Source of the DNA: Rhodoferax fermentans
GTDB lineage: Bacteria; Pseudomonadota; Gammaproteobacteria; Burkholderiales; Burkholderiaceae_C
Reading direction: 5' to 3'
Length of the DNA stretch: 64,000 bases
Assembly: GCF_002017865.1 (NCBI RefSeq)
Contig: NZ_MTJN01000002.1
Span: forward strand, 558,001-622,000
Part shown: positions 13,480 through 22,779 of the stretch, one piece after another
Layout: each line of letters begins with the position of its first letter
Numbering within the stretch: position 1 is the stretch's first letter
The notes under the pieces: model-generated
What the model saw: the letters and a program-made list of their open reading frames with translations, nothing else
Databases searched by the model: none
Told to the model about the DNA's origin: nothing
Program-made: the position numbers and the translations under genes

Positions 13480-15966
13480 ATGAACTCGACTGCTATACAT
13501 TTTCTAGCGGCGGAAATGACTCTCGGTAAGTCATTCTGGCTAGACAGTCAAGGCGAACTCTGCAAATCAAACTACCCAAATGTCCGTGATTTCACATCGA
13601 CCACAGTGCACTGCAGCTCGCTCAAAGAGTTTCATGCGGCGCTCATCAAACACGCAGCTGAAGGCATGTGCCTGCTCAAAGGCAAGCTGCACAAAAAGCT
13701 CGACCGTGAATCACGCGCAGGCAGCACCAAGTCCGATGACCCAACCAACTGGTTATGTCTGGACCTCGATGGTGCGCCTTATGACACGCCTCAGCAGTTC
13801 ATGGCAGCAATCCCTGAGTTCAAAGATGTCTCGCACATCGTTCAATACTCAGCGTCCTATGGCATCAACGGCAACAAAAAACTGAGTTGCCACATCTTTA
13901 TGCTCCTGGACCAAGCCCTCCCCGCCGCCAACATCAAGACCTGGCTGATGGACAAAAACCTCAGCGACGGTCTGCGCAAGGGCATCACACTCAGCCGCAT
14001 AGGTGCAACGCTACACTGGCCACTCGACGTGACGGCGTGCCAGAACGACAAGCTGCTGTATATCGCACCGCCAACTCTTGGGAAAGGTGTCACTTCAACT
14101 CTAAAGGCATCTGAACGAATCCAATACGTTCCAGGCAGACTCCAAGTCCTATCTGTCAAACACCTCCAACCCAAACGCACACTCGAACAAGTCAAAGAAG
14201 AATCCAAGAAACTGCGTGACGACCTGCGTAAAGCGGCGAACTTGCCAGCTCTGCGCTCAGGAACCAAATGGGTCGGTGAACTGGAGATTCAAAGCAAACC
14301 AGGTGTAGCCAGTATTACCGGCAGAAAGGAAGAACGTGGGTTTGTATATTTCAACCTTAATGGCGGCGACAGCTGGTCTTATTACCACCCTGTTGGTAAC
14401 CCTGAGTTCATCCGATGCTTCAAAGATCCTGACCTCAGCTACCTCACCCGTGAGCTTCTGCCTGACTATTACAAAGACCAGCGAATCACGCAGCGCATAC
14501 AACAGTCCCAACCCACCGAAGGTGGTGAACTGGTGCTGGCCTTCAGGGACAAGCGAACAGCTCAATACTGGAACGGAACCTGGCAAGAAGAAACCCAGAC
14601 CCTTGACCTTCATCCAGCCAAGTCCGAGCTGCAGCTCAACCACTGGATGCAAGGCCACCAGCTCCCACCCTTTGACGTGATCCCTGTATGGGACATGCTG
14701 TTCAACCCACAATCCACCGTCATCATTGACGAAGCTGCACACACTATCAACACGTATGTGCCGACCAAGTATTTCAGGCAAGAGCACAACCCCAAAGCCG
14801 CCCTGAACGACTGCCCACTGATCAAGCGCATCATGCTGCATGCCATCAGCGGCGGACAAGAAGACGAGACCTTCGAGCACTGGCTCAACTGGCTGGCCGT
14901 CATCTTCCAGCAAAAAGTCAAACCCAAGACAGCCTGGATACTCCATGGCGAAGAAGGAACAGGCAAGGGCGTCATCGTCAGCCGCGTACTCACGCCGCTA
15001 CTGGGTGCCCAGTACGTCCAGCAAAAGCGCGCCAGCGAGCTGGAAGAGAAGTTCACTGGGTGGCTGGAGAAAGCCCTCATCGCATTCATCGACGAGATTG
15101 AGGTCTCAGCCTCACAGCGCAAAGACACCATCAGCGGCGACCTGCGCTCCTTCATCACAGAGGACGTGGTCACTATCCGACACATGAACCGCGCAGCGGT
15201 GCAAACCACGAACTACACCGGTTTCATCTTCAGCTCCAACAAGACGACACCCGTCGTCATCAGCTCTGGGGACCGCCGCTACAACGTAGGCTTCTTCCAG
15301 AAACAACGTCTCCAAGTTACTCAAAACGAACTCGACCACACACTGCCCAAAGAACTGCCCGCCTTCATGAGCTACATCATGACGCGCGAGGCCGACGTAC
15401 AGACAGCAGGCCAAGCACTCAAAAACCAAGCGCACAAAGACCTGGTCGAAGGCAACAAGACCAGCGCAGACATCACCGCAGGCCAGCTAGCCAACGGCGA
15501 CATCATGGCCCTGTGGGAGATGCGTATGGACCTGAACCTGGCCCTGCAGATCACTGGTGGCAATGCAGGCTTCGCACACATGTACCACGACATCATCAAG
15601 CGTGAGGTAGAGCTGCTGGCCACAAGCCCCAACGCAGACACCTACAAAGGCCGCGTGTCCAAATCTGCCAAGCAAGACATCGTCGTGACTGCCGAGTCAA
15701 GACTCAGCCGCGACGAGCTGCTGGTTGTATTCGAGCACTGCGTGGGCAACATGCCCAAGACACCAAACAAATTCACCTCGCTGCTCAAGCACAGAGGCAT
15801 CAAGACCGAACAGCTTCGTGTCAACGGTGCCAAGACCTTCGGCCTCAAAGTCGAATGGAAAGCACCTCGCTCCTGGCTCGACGAGGTCATGCAGGAAATC
15901 GAAGAAGCCAAGCCCCGCACCAGCCGGGCCAAGATCATCAAGCTCTCAGAACGGAGGACAGCATGA
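13480..15966 (+). CDS. Primase-helicase (SF3-type, DUF5906-like)
   Basis: The 828-aa protein combines an N-terminal primase-like part (LCLDLDG near residue 90, SASYGINGNKKLSCHIF near 126-142) with a C-terminal superfamily 3 helicase. The helicase has Walker A ILHGEEGTGKGVIV at about 487-500, Walker B ALIAFIDEIE at about 530, and sensor IFSSNKTTPVVI at about 580. It would unwind and prime phage DNA at replication start, which fits its position downstream of the repeat-rich noncoding region. No strong Shine-Dalgarno site is visible. Its stop overlaps the next start (ATGA). Confidence 0.88.
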   Translation: MNSTAIHFLAAEMTLGKSFWLDSQGELCKSNYPNVRDFTSTTVHCSSLKEFHAALIKHAAEGMCLLKGKLHKKLDRESRAGSTKSDDPTNWLCLDLDGAPYDTPQQFMAAIPEFKDVSHIVQYSASYGINGNKKLSCHIFMLLDQALPAANIKTWLMDKNLSDGLRKGITLSRIGATLHWPLDVTACQNDKLLYIAPPTLGKGVTSTLKASERIQYVPGRLQVLSVKHLQPKRTLEQVKEESKKLRDDLRKAANLPALRSGTKWVGELEIQSKPGVASITGRKEERGFVYFNLNGGDSWSYYHPVGNPEFIRCFKDPDLSYLTRELLPDYYKDQRITQRIQQSQPTEGGELVLAFRDKRTAQYWNGTWQEETQTLDLHPAKSELQLNHWMQGHQLPPFDVIPVWDMLFNPQSTVIIDEAAHTINTYVPTKYFRQEHNPKAALNDCPLIKRIMLHAISGGQEDETFEHWLNWLAVIFQQKVKPKTAWILHGEEGTGKGVIVSRVLTPLLGAQYVQQKRASELEEKFTGWLEKALIAFIDEIEVSASQRKDTISGDLRSFITEDVVTIRHMNRAAVQTTNYTGFIFSSNKTTPVVISSGDRRYNVGFFQKQRLQVTQNELDHTLPKELPAFMSYIMTREADVQTAGQALKNQAHKDLVEGNKTSADITAGQLANGDIMALWEMRMDLNLALQITGGNAGFAHMYHDIIKREVELLATSPNADTYKGRVSKSAKQDIVVTAESRLSRDELLVVFEHCVGNMPKTPNKFTSLLKHRGIKTEQLRVNGAKTFGLKVEWKAPRSWLDEVMQEIEEAKPRTSRAKIIKLSERRTA

Positions 15967-16265
15967 AGTGCGTCGCGGGCGATCTCGCCGTCATCCTTAA
16001 TGACCCCTATCCAGAAAACATAGGGGCCTTTGTAAAGGTTACTCAGCGCGTCACAGACACCGATGCGTGGTATGGATACAGCGGAGAAGAATGGGAGTGC
16101 AAACCGCTGCAACCAATTCGCGGCTGGGTAAGTGACGACAAAACACAAAGCACAGTCGGATTAGAAGCCTGCGCTCTTTTCGACGCTGACCTCAAACCCA
16201 TTCGCGGCAAGAAAGCCGCCGACAAGCAACTCACCATCAACCCGCCAGAAGAGGCTCTCGCATGA
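15963..16265 (+). CDS. Hypothetical phage protein (100 aa)
   Basis: It is translationally coupled to the primase-helicase by a 4-base overlap. The N-terminal part (MKCVAGDLAVILND..GAFVKVTQR) reads like a small beta-barrel of SH3 type, and the middle holds several Trp residues (DAWYGYSGEEWECKPL). It is found in a run of coupled small genes. Function is unknown. Confidence 0.65.
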   Translation: MKCVAGDLAVILNDPYPENIGAFVKVTQRVTDTDAWYGYSGEEWECKPLQPIRGWVSDDKTQSTVGLEACALFDADLKPIRGKKAADKQLTINPPEEALA

Positions 16266-16459
16266 AGCACTCACAAATCCAACTCGCCATCGCAGCTGCC
16301 AAGCGCTTCATCAAAGCAGCTGAACAAGTCGAGCGTGCCACTTTCAGTGGAACCAGCTCACCGGCTGGCGACTACATCAACACAGGCAAAACCAGCGGAG
16401 CTGCGCGCCGAGCTTCTCTGGATCTCACTCGTCAACTCGCAGAAATGAGGAAACCATGA
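16262..16459 (+). CDS. Small helical phage protein (65 aa)
   Basis: The start overlaps the previous stop by 4 bases and the end overlaps the next start by 4. A basic helix (IAAAKRFIKAAEQVERA) is followed by a Gly/Ser loop and a second helix. It is unclassified; the coupling supports it as a real gene. Confidence 0.6.
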   Translation: MKHSQIQLAIAAAKRFIKAAEQVERATFSGTSSPAGDYINTGKTSGAARRASLDLTRQLAEMRKP

Positions 16460-16854
16460 GCAACACACCCGTCGAAATCAACCAGCTTCAACTCGCAGTC
16501 CTTCGTGCCTTAGGCGCCACCTTCGAGGGCAACGTCATCCGTTGCTCAGGACGCAAAGGCATCGTCTACCTGCGTACAAGCAAAGGCACAGCGCCCATCG
16601 CTCACAACAAACTGACTGGCAAGCCCATCGTCTCAGGTTGTGAACACGAAGGTGCTGACAGCGTCGCTAACTTCATCTCAGAAGTAGCACTTGCGAACCT
16701 CATGACTGTGCTGTTCGGCGGCAAAGAATACGTGCTGCCCAAGCCCGAAGACTTCTTCTACGTGTTCGTCGAAGACCTCGACAACGACAACGAACCTGAG
16801 ATCACAGACACCTCGGACGCAGCCACTGTGCTCGCAGCTATTCAACAACTCTGA
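16456..16854 (+). CDS. Hypothetical phage protein (132 aa)
   Basis: It is coupled by ATGA-type overlap to the preceding gene. It has a possible winged-helix-like N-terminus (INQLQLAVLRALGATFEGNVIRC) and a very acidic C-terminus (FVEDLDNDNEPEITDTSD). No family is recognised. Confidence 0.6.
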   Translation: MSNTPVEINQLQLAVLRALGATFEGNVIRCSGRKGIVYLRTSKGTAPIAHNKLTGKPIVSGCEHEGADSVANFISEVALANLMTVLFGGKEYVLPKPEDFFYVFVEDLDNDNEPEITDTSDAATVLAAIQQL

Positions 16855-16902
16855 AAGAAACCTCACCATGCTCAACACAAACCGCCTCGCCGCCTCGCCG
16901 CC

Positions 16903-17175
16903 ATGGCAGCAGCCATGCCGGCCTCAGCAGGATCGGTCGGTAATACTCAAGTCGTAGTTGTGTCTGGAAACACACCTACTGCCGCTGAACTGCAAAAACA
17001 GCTGCCTGTCGAACGGACGCCACGCCAGAAAAAACTCGCATCCTTGGGCTTCGACATCTCTTACGCCACCCGGCCACGACGTCGCGCGGGCTATGGCTGG
17101 ACGAACGCACATGCCAATCGTGTCGCACGGAAGGCACGCAATGTCAAACGGCACCGTGCCGCAGCGAAAGGCTGA
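16903..17175 (+). CDS. Hypothetical basic protein (90 aa)
   Basis: The C-terminal half is strongly basic and aromatic (ATRPRRRAGYGWTNAHANRVARKARNV split by short loops), suggesting nucleic-acid binding. No clear ribosome site precedes this ATG. A second ATG at 16869 in another frame soon meets a stop, so the start is uncertain. Confidence 0.45.
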   Translation: MAAAMPASAGSVGNTQVVVVSGNTPTAAELQKQLPVERTPRQKKLASLGFDISYATRPRRRAGYGWTNAHANRVARKARNVKRHRAAAKG

Positions 17176-17250
17176 CCATGATCCATCGTCCTGAACAGCT
17201 CGACTATGGCTAGCGGCCCATAGCCCAAAACACAAACCAACAGAGTAACC

Positions 17251-17282
17251 GGACGGTAGCTTGGAGGGACTTGCTACCGTCC
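17251..17282 (+). repeat. Inverted repeat in the 17.2-kb gap
   Basis: GGACGGTAGC and GCTACCGTCC form a perfect 10-bp stem with a 12-base loop containing GGAGGGA. It lies in the 160-base gap before an endonuclease VII-like gene. It may be a terminator or regulatory hairpin; there is no T-run. Confidence 0.55.
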
Positions 17283-17334
17283 ACAAATTCGATAGCGTTG
17301 CGTGCAACATTATCAAATTCGTAAAGAAGGATGT

Positions 17335-17616
17335 ATGGAACTCCCAGTTAACTACAACGACACACCGTTCTCTGAGCGACGTGCTGTCCGTGAAGAGTAC
17401 GCCCGCATTCAAGAAGGCAAATGCTCACACTGCGGCGCACAGCTTGATGGCGCGCCCACCGCCGAGATCCTAAGCAAACGGATCAACACACGCTTGTTCC
17501 CCGAAAACTTCTTCAAGTGGCCTGTTCACCTGCACCACGATCACGACACAGGCATGACCATCGGTGCCGTTCACAGCACATGCAACGCCGTCCTTTGGCA
17601 ATACCACGGAGAGTAA
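17335..17616 (+). CDS. Endonuclease VII/HNH-like small nuclease (93 aa)
   Basis: The start has AAGGA upstream. Features are CSHCGAQL, then HLHHDHDTGMTIGAVHSTCN, matching the zinc-bound His-Me finger (DHDHxTG..R/H..CN) of endonuclease VII-type enzymes. It may be a free-standing homing nuclease or a resolvase of branched DNA. The core motif DHDTG is intact, but the usual Arg after the His-Me core is replaced by Ile/Gly, so activity is not certain. Confidence 0.7.
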   Translation: MELPVNYNDTPFSERRAVREEYARIQEGKCSHCGAQLDGAPTAEILSKRINTRLFPENFFKWPVHLHHDHDTGMTIGAVHSTCNAVLWQYHGE

Positions 17617-17618
17617 GT

Positions 17619-17810
17619 ATGCAAGTCAATCAACGCGGCGAACCAGTCGTCGAAGAGCACCTGTTTAGGTACGGTATCCGCTCAGCTACAGACGACGAGC
17701 GGGACACAGCCATCGTGCTCATCCTTGAGCACCTTGGCCTCGTGATTGTTAAAACGAATGCAACGAAACACGGGACTACCGAGTTGGAGTTGCGAAAGGA
17801 AGCACCATGA
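17619..17810 (+). CDS. Small hypothetical protein (63 aa)
   Basis: It starts two bases after the nuclease stop codon and overlaps the next gene by four bases. It has a single compact alpha/beta pattern (VVEEHLFRYGIRSATDDERDTA..). No family is known. Confidence 0.55.
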   Translation: MQVNQRGEPVVEEHLFRYGIRSATDDERDTAIVLILEHLGLVIVKTNATKHGTTELELRKEAP

Positions 17811-18304
17811 AGATCAAAGTAAGCGAAACCACGCCCATCCAGCTCGACTGGCTGGTGGCGAAGTGCTTGGGTGGCGTCGTTAAACCTAGCCGCTGTTTCG
17901 ACTGCAAGCATTATGAAGAAAGACAAGGGCGAGACGAGGCTATTCAATACTGTCATCACCCTAAGATGGATTTTGAAGACGGCTCGGGTGCAATCCATAG
18001 CTGGCCCTCTGACCATGAAACGCACAGTCAATGCCCAATCAGTGACCTAACTCCAGAACCGTTCTCCACCGACCCAGCACAAGGTCAGCCGATCTTGGAG
18101 CGGGAGGGCGTCCATACTGGCCCACTGACTTACGGAAATGCGTGTCGGGTCATAGGAAAGTGGCGGGGAATTATTGGCTATGCACCTGATGGCGGTGAGC
18201 ATTTGTTTGAGCAGTTTGGCCCAACCATGCTGATCGCCGGTCTGCGCTGCTTCGTGGCGTCCAAGCTGGGTGACGAAGTCGAAGTACCGGATGACCGCAC
18301 CTGA
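17807..18304 (+). CDS. DUF2591/NinX-like protein with Cys-rich insert
   Basis: The N-terminus MKIKVSE..LDWLVAKCLGG and the C-terminal LIAGLRCFVASKLGDEVEVPD with YSTDPAQGQPILEREG-like core are the hallmarks of the DUF2591 (NinX) phage family, whose function is unknown. This copy carries an unusual insert at about residues 30-65 with four Cys and two His (CFDCKHYEE..YCHHP) that could bind metal. The gene is coupled by overlap to its predecessor. Confidence 0.75.
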   Translation: MKIKVSETTPIQLDWLVAKCLGGVVKPSRCFDCKHYEERQGRDEAIQYCHHPKMDFEDGSGAIHSWPSDHETHSQCPISDLTPEPFSTDPAQGQPILEREGVHTGPLTYGNACRVIGKWRGIIGYAPDGGEHLFEQFGPTMLIAGLRCFVASKLGDEVEVPDDRT

Positions 18305-18355
18305 TCAAACCTTTCACTGACCCGCAACTCTAACCACCTCTAACTAAGGACCACC

Positions 18356-20344
18356 ATGTCGACATTCAAACCCTTCGCCAAAGTCATTCACGACCGTCTG
18401 GTCGAGCTGTCCAAACACGAGCTGTACACCACGTCGATCACCGGCGACGAGCTGTGGGCCGCGTACCTCGCCGCCTTCCCTGAAGGCACCAACCCGATTT
18501 ACAAAACCCGCACTGAGCACGACTGCAGCTGCTGCAAGAACTTCGTGCGCAACTTCGGGCCGCTGGTGGCGATCATCAATGGCCAGACGCACTCAATCTG
18601 GCGCGCCGAGGGTCTGGAGCACCCCTTCAACGTCGTGGCCTCCCAGCTTGACAGCCTTGTGGGCAGCGCCACCATCAAAGGCGTGTTCCGCACCTCGGAG
18701 AGCCAGTACGGCGCCGAGACGACCCGCAGTCTCGAGGATGGCAACACCAAGACATGGAACCACTTCCACGGGCGGGTGGCAGAACGCCACCAGAACCACA
18801 TGCCCGACAAGGCTCGTGGTGACATCAACACCACCGCCCAAGTGTTCCTGCGCGGCCTCGAAGAGCTAACGAGGGATGCGATCGGTCAAGTGGTTCAGCT
18901 GATCGAAGGCAACGCGCTGTACCGCGGTGAAGAACATCTGGCCGCTGTCAAGGCTTTCCAGAAGCTGCACAACCAATACTGGCTCGTGGACTCGAAGGGG
19001 CAAGACCTGTTCATCTGGCAGCACGCCACCAACCCCGCCGTGCGTTTCCGCAACACCGTGATCGGCACGCTGGTGGACGACCTGTCCAAGGGCGTCGATC
19101 TGGAAGCCGCGGTGCGCTCGTTCGAGGCCAAGGTAGCACCCGCCAACTACAAACGCACATCGGCCCTGATCACGCCGCGCATGGTGGCTGACGCCATGAA
19201 GACCATCAATGACCTGGGCCTGGAATCCGCACTGGAACGCCGCCACGCCACGCTGTCTGATGTCAGCGTCAACAACGTGCTGTGGGTGGACAACGACGCC
19301 AAGGCCAAGATGAAAGGCGGTGTTGAGTCCTTGTTGCTGGCCGCCGCCGTGGCGCCGGAGCCCAAGGGCAAGCCCGAAGACATCAGCATCGACGACTTCA
19401 TGGCCAAAGTAATTCCAACCGCTGTGTCCATGTCGGTGATGGTGAAGAACAGCCAGCAGGCCAACTTCATGAGCCTGACTGCTCCGGTGCATGCCGACGT
19501 CGCCCCACTGTTCAAGTGGGACAACAACTTTGCCTGGAGCTACGACGGCAACGTCACCGACTCCATCAAGGAGCGCGTCAAACGTGCCGGTGGCAACATC
19601 ACCACCGCCAAGCTGCGCGTCAGCCTGGCCTGGTTCAACTACGACGACCTGGATATTCACGTCATTGAACCCAGTGGCAACCACATCGACTTCCGCAACA
19701 AGTGCGGCAAGCTGGATGTGGACATGAATGCTGGTGGTGGCCAGACCCGTGAGCCCGTGGAGAACGTGAGCTGGACATCCGCCAATCTGCGTGACGGTGT
19801 GTACATGGTGATCATTGATCAGTGGTCGCGCCGCGAAACCAAGGACGTCGGCTTTGAACTGGAAGTCGAAAGTAACGGACAAATCCACCGCTTCGCCTAT
19901 AAGAAAGCGCTGATGGACGAGTGTGATGCCTTGGTGCTCACTGTCAAGAACGGCGCTGTCGTGGACATCAAGCTGCACGCCGACCTCACAGGTGGCGGCT
20001 TCTCGCAAGAAAAGTGGGGTATCAAAACCGAAGCTTGGACCAAGGTCAACACCCTGATGTACAGCCCCAACTACTGGGATGACAACCACACCGGCAACCG
20101 CCATGTGTTCTTCATCCTGGATGGCTGTGTCAGCGATGCCGCCACCCGTGGCATCTACAACGAGTTCCTGAAACCCGAGCTGGAAAAGCACCGCAAGGTG
20201 TTTGAAGTCCTGGGCAACCGGACGCAATGCACGCCGTCGACTGAGCAGCTCAGCGGCGTAGGATTTTCCTCAACCAACAAGGACACGGTCGTGGTGCGCG
20301 TCACCACTGCCAAGTCCAACCGTGTCTACAACGTCAACTTCTGA
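18356..20344 (+). CDS. Large hypothetical protein with YfaP-like domain (662 aa)
   Basis: AAGGA precedes the ATG. The N-terminal part has a Cys-rich patch (CSCCKNF, about residue 57). At about 418-520 lies AKLRVSLAWFNYDDLDIHVI..PSGNHI, which resembles the YfaP/DUF2135 beta-sandwich seen in secreted or TerD-linked proteins, including a likely metal-binding DLDIHV. The rest is unassigned. It forms a pair with the next gene and is preceded by two copies of the CTCTAAC motif. The large size in an early-gene context makes it a notable unknown. Confidence 0.7.
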   Translation: MSTFKPFAKVIHDRLVELSKHELYTTSITGDELWAAYLAAFPEGTNPIYKTRTEHDCSCCKNFVRNFGPLVAIINGQTHSIWRAEGLEHPFNVVASQLDSLVGSATIKGVFRTSESQYGAETTRSLEDGNTKTWNHFHGRVAERHQNHMPDKARGDINTTAQVFLRGLEELTRDAIGQVVQLIEGNALYRGEEHLAAVKAFQKLHNQYWLVDSKGQDLFIWQHATNPAVRFRNTVIGTLVDDLSKGVDLEAAVRSFEAKVAPANYKRTSALITPRMVADAMKTINDLGLESALERRHATLSDVSVNNVLWVDNDAKAKMKGGVESLLLAAAVAPEPKGKPEDISIDDFMAKVIPTAVSMSVMVKNSQQANFMSLTAPVHADVAPLFKWDNNFAWSYDGNVTDSIKERVKRAGGNITTAKLRVSLAWFNYDDLDIHVIEPSGNHIDFRNKCGKLDVDMNAGGGQTREPVENVSWTSANLRDGVYMVIIDQWSRRETKDVGFELEVESNGQIHRFAYKKALMDECDALVLTVKNGAVVDIKLHADLTGGGFSQEKWGIKTEAWTKVNTLMYSPNYWDDNHTGNRHVFFILDGCVSDAATRGIYNEFLKPELEKHRKVFEVLGNRTQCTPSTEQLSGVGFSSTNKDTVVVRVTTAKSNRVYNVNF

Positions 20345-20353
20345 AAGCCAACC

Positions 20354-20755
20354 ATGAACATCTTTGAACAAGCCTCCATCAACAAACTGCGCTTCTCCAC
20401 CAACAAGGGCGACCTGACCACCGAACAACTGTGGGACTTGCCGCTGACCTCCAAGACAAGCTTCGACCTGGACACCATCGCCAAGTCAGTCAATGATGAG
20501 CTGCGTGGTGCAACGGAAGAAAGTTTCGTAGCGACCAGCACCAACCCGGCTAAGCCCAGCCTGGAACTGAAACTCGAAATCCTCAAGCACATCATCGCTA
20601 TCAAACTGGCCCAGAACGACGCTCGCCGTCTCGCCGCACAACGTGCCGAAGAACGTCGCAAGCTGCTCGACATCCTGAGTAAGAAGGAAGACGCAGCGCT
20701 GGAAAGCCTAAAGCCTGAAGAACTACGCGCTCGCCTGGCAGCGCTCGACTCGTGA
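20354..20755 (+). CDS. Hypothetical coiled-coil phage protein (133 aa)
   Basis: It begins nine bases after the 662-aa gene. The N-terminal half is MNIFEQASINKLRF..GDLTTEQLWDLPL, and the C-terminal half is a charged helix (DARRLAAQRAEERRKLLDI). It is likely a partner of the preceding protein. Its stop overlaps a GTG start of the next small gene. Confidence 0.65.
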   Translation: MNIFEQASINKLRFSTNKGDLTTEQLWDLPLTSKTSFDLDTIAKSVNDELRGATEESFVATSTNPAKPSLELKLEILKHIIAIKLAQNDARRLAAQRAEERRKLLDILSKKEDAALESLKPEELRARLAALDS

Positions 20756-20898
20756 ACTCTAACGACCTCGAACAACGTGCGCAGCAACTCTACCCTGCGC
20801 AGCCAAGCTACCGCGCAGCCTGGCTGCGCATGGTTCAGCTGCTTGGCAACAAGTGGCTTCTCGCTGCGAACGCAGTACCTCGTCCTAAAGGAAATTAA
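20752..20898 (+). CDS. Small protein with GTG start (48 aa)
   Basis: The GTG overlaps the stop of the previous gene, and the frame ends two bases before the next GTG start. The product (MNSNDLEQRAQQL..YRAAWLRMVQLLGN) has a plausible amphipathic helix. The exact fit between neighbours and natural residue composition argue that it is coding. The family is unknown. Confidence 0.5.
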   Translation: MNSNDLEQRAQQLYPAQPSYRAAWLRMVQLLGNKWLLAANAVPRPKGN

Positions 20899-20900
20899 CC

Positions 20901-21252
20901 GTGAACATCAACGACCTTACCCTGGGCCAAGCCAAAGAACTCGCAGCTCTGTTCGGCGCAACAACGGCAACAGTTAAACCCACCCACCCGTTCGTCGGCA
21001 AATATGTCATCGCACGTTGCTACACAGCTGGCGTGCATGCTGGCGAAGTTATCAGCGCCGAGGGCGAAAACGTCATCCTGAAAAACTCGCGCCGCCTCTG
21101 GAGCTGGAAAGCCAAAGACGGCATAGCTCTGTCCGGTGTTGCTCAGAACGGCGTGCAAAGCGGTTGCAAGATCGACGTGCTCAATCCTGAGATTTATCTC
21201 ACAGGTATTTGCGAACTCATCCCTTGCAGCGCAACAGCTAAGGAGTCCATCA

Positions 21253-21269
<17 letters not shown>
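20901..21269 (+). CDS. DUF6948-like phage protein
   Basis: This 122-aa protein has the family pattern VGKYVIARCYTAGVHAGEV, LKNSRRLWSWK, then LSGVAQNG and a C-terminal ICELIPCSATA. The function is unknown. The start is GTG with AAAGGA upstream. In many phages this gene precedes a Gly-X repeat protein, and here too the next gene is one, overlapping the end by 17 bases. Confidence 0.75.
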
Positions 21270-21570
<301 letters not shown>

Positions 21571-21707
21571 AGTAGGCGCATTGGCATTGTCACGATGTAA
21601 CGGGCAGATAGCCCCAACCTATCCCACCAGCCCCCACAGTAGCGAAATTCAACGCCACTTCGCTCACTACTCTCATACACTCTAACGCCATCTTACGAAA
21701 GCGAACC

Positions 21708-22427
21708 ATGCCCTGGTCATACTCCAAGCTACTCGACTTCGAGCAATGCAAGCTGCGCTACAAATATAAACACATCGACCGTGTGCCCGAAGAAAAGAGT
21801 CCCGCAGCAGACCGTGGCACAGCCATCCATACCTTGGCTGAGAAGTTCGTCGACGGTCGCTTGAAGAGCTTGCCCACCGAGCTGATGAAGTTCCAGAACG
21901 ACTTCTGCGCTCTTCGCGAACGGTACTCTAACGGACTCGTATCGAACGAGGGCGAATGGGGATTCGATCAGAACTGGCAACCCGCCGCCTACAAAACAGC
22001 GTGGCTTCGCATGAAGGCCGACTCAGTGGCGTTCAACGAAAACCGCACTGAGGCCATTGTCATCGACTTCAAGACCGGCAAGAAGTGGGGCAACGAACTC
22101 AAGCATGGTGAACAAACACAGCTCTACTCGCTGGCCACAGCCATCCGCAACCCGACTGTCAAGAAGGTCACCGCAGAACTCTGGTATCTGGACAAAGACG
22201 AGCTGACCCCAGTCACGTACACCCGTGAGCAGGCCATCAACTTTGTCAAGAGCTTCGACAAACGCGCCAAGCGTATCGACCACGCACACAGCACCGGGAT
22301 CTTCGAGCCTTCGCCCAACATGGTGAGCTGTCAGTGGTGCCCCTACGGCCCGCAGAAGGGCAACCAGTGCCAACACGCCTACACCACCTCCATGACCATT
22401 GCTGACTACCGGAGAAAGTACGCATGA
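21708..22427 (+). CDS. PD-(D/E)XK nuclease (Cas4/RecB-like)
   Basis: This 239-aa protein begins WSYSKLLDFEQCKLRYKYKH with the first Cys, then RGTAIHTLAEKF, the catalytic IVIDFKTGK (about residues 122-130) and QTQLYSLA. It ends with SCQWCPY..GNQCQHA, completing a possible four-Cys iron-sulfur cluster as in Cas4/AddB-type enzymes. It probably trims DNA ends in phage recombination or replication. A copy of the CTCTAACG motif lies 20 bases before the start. Confidence 0.85.
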   Translation: MPWSYSKLLDFEQCKLRYKYKHIDRVPEEKSPAADRGTAIHTLAEKFVDGRLKSLPTELMKFQNDFCALRERYSNGLVSNEGEWGFDQNWQPAAYKTAWLRMKADSVAFNENRTEAIVIDFKTGKKWGNELKHGEQTQLYSLATAIRNPTVKKVTAELWYLDKDELTPVTYTREQAINFVKSFDKRAKRIDHAHSTGIFEPSPNMVSCQWCPYGPQKGNQCQHAYTTSMTIADYRRKYA

Positions 22428-22585
22428 ACCTCGAAGACGTCAAACAACAGGCCATCTACGAGCTTCATCAGGAACATGCACGCCAGCAAATTGAAGCCCT
22501 CAAAGCACAGCTTCGCACGCGCAAAACCATTTGGCAGCGCCTCGCCGATCTCCTTCCCTTCACCCTAACCTGGAAAAAACCATGA
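22424..22585 (+). CDS. Small helical protein (53 aa)
   Basis: It overlaps the previous stop and the next start by four bases each. The product (MNLEDVKQQAIYELHQEH..RQQIEALKAQLRT) is a single charged helix with a hydrophobic tail (LADLLPFTLTW). The chain of overlaps supports it as coding. Confidence 0.6.
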   Translation: MNLEDVKQQAIYELHQEHARQQIEALKAQLRTRKTIWQRLADLLPFTLTWKKP

Positions 22586-22779
22586 ACATCAAAGCCATCA
22601 CCGCAACTCCTTCTGTCCGTGAACAAGCCGAGGCAGAAGTGCGCCAAGAGCAAGCCGCCAAAGCCAAAGAAAAGATGAAAGCCAAACTGCGTGACTTGGC
22701 TGCGGCACAAGCCGTGGTCAAGGGCATCGAAATCCAGATCGCTGACTTGGAACGGCAGATCGAAGATGGCACTCTTTGA
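22582..22779 (+). CDS. Coiled-coil phage protein (65 aa)
   Basis: It starts inside the stop of the previous gene. It consists almost wholly of a Lys/Glu/Ala coiled coil (EQAEAEVRQEQAAKAKEKMK). Function is unknown. Confidence 0.6.
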   Translation: MNIKAITATPSVREQAEAEVRQEQAAKAKEKMKAKLRDLAAAQAVVKGIEIQIADLERQIEDGTL

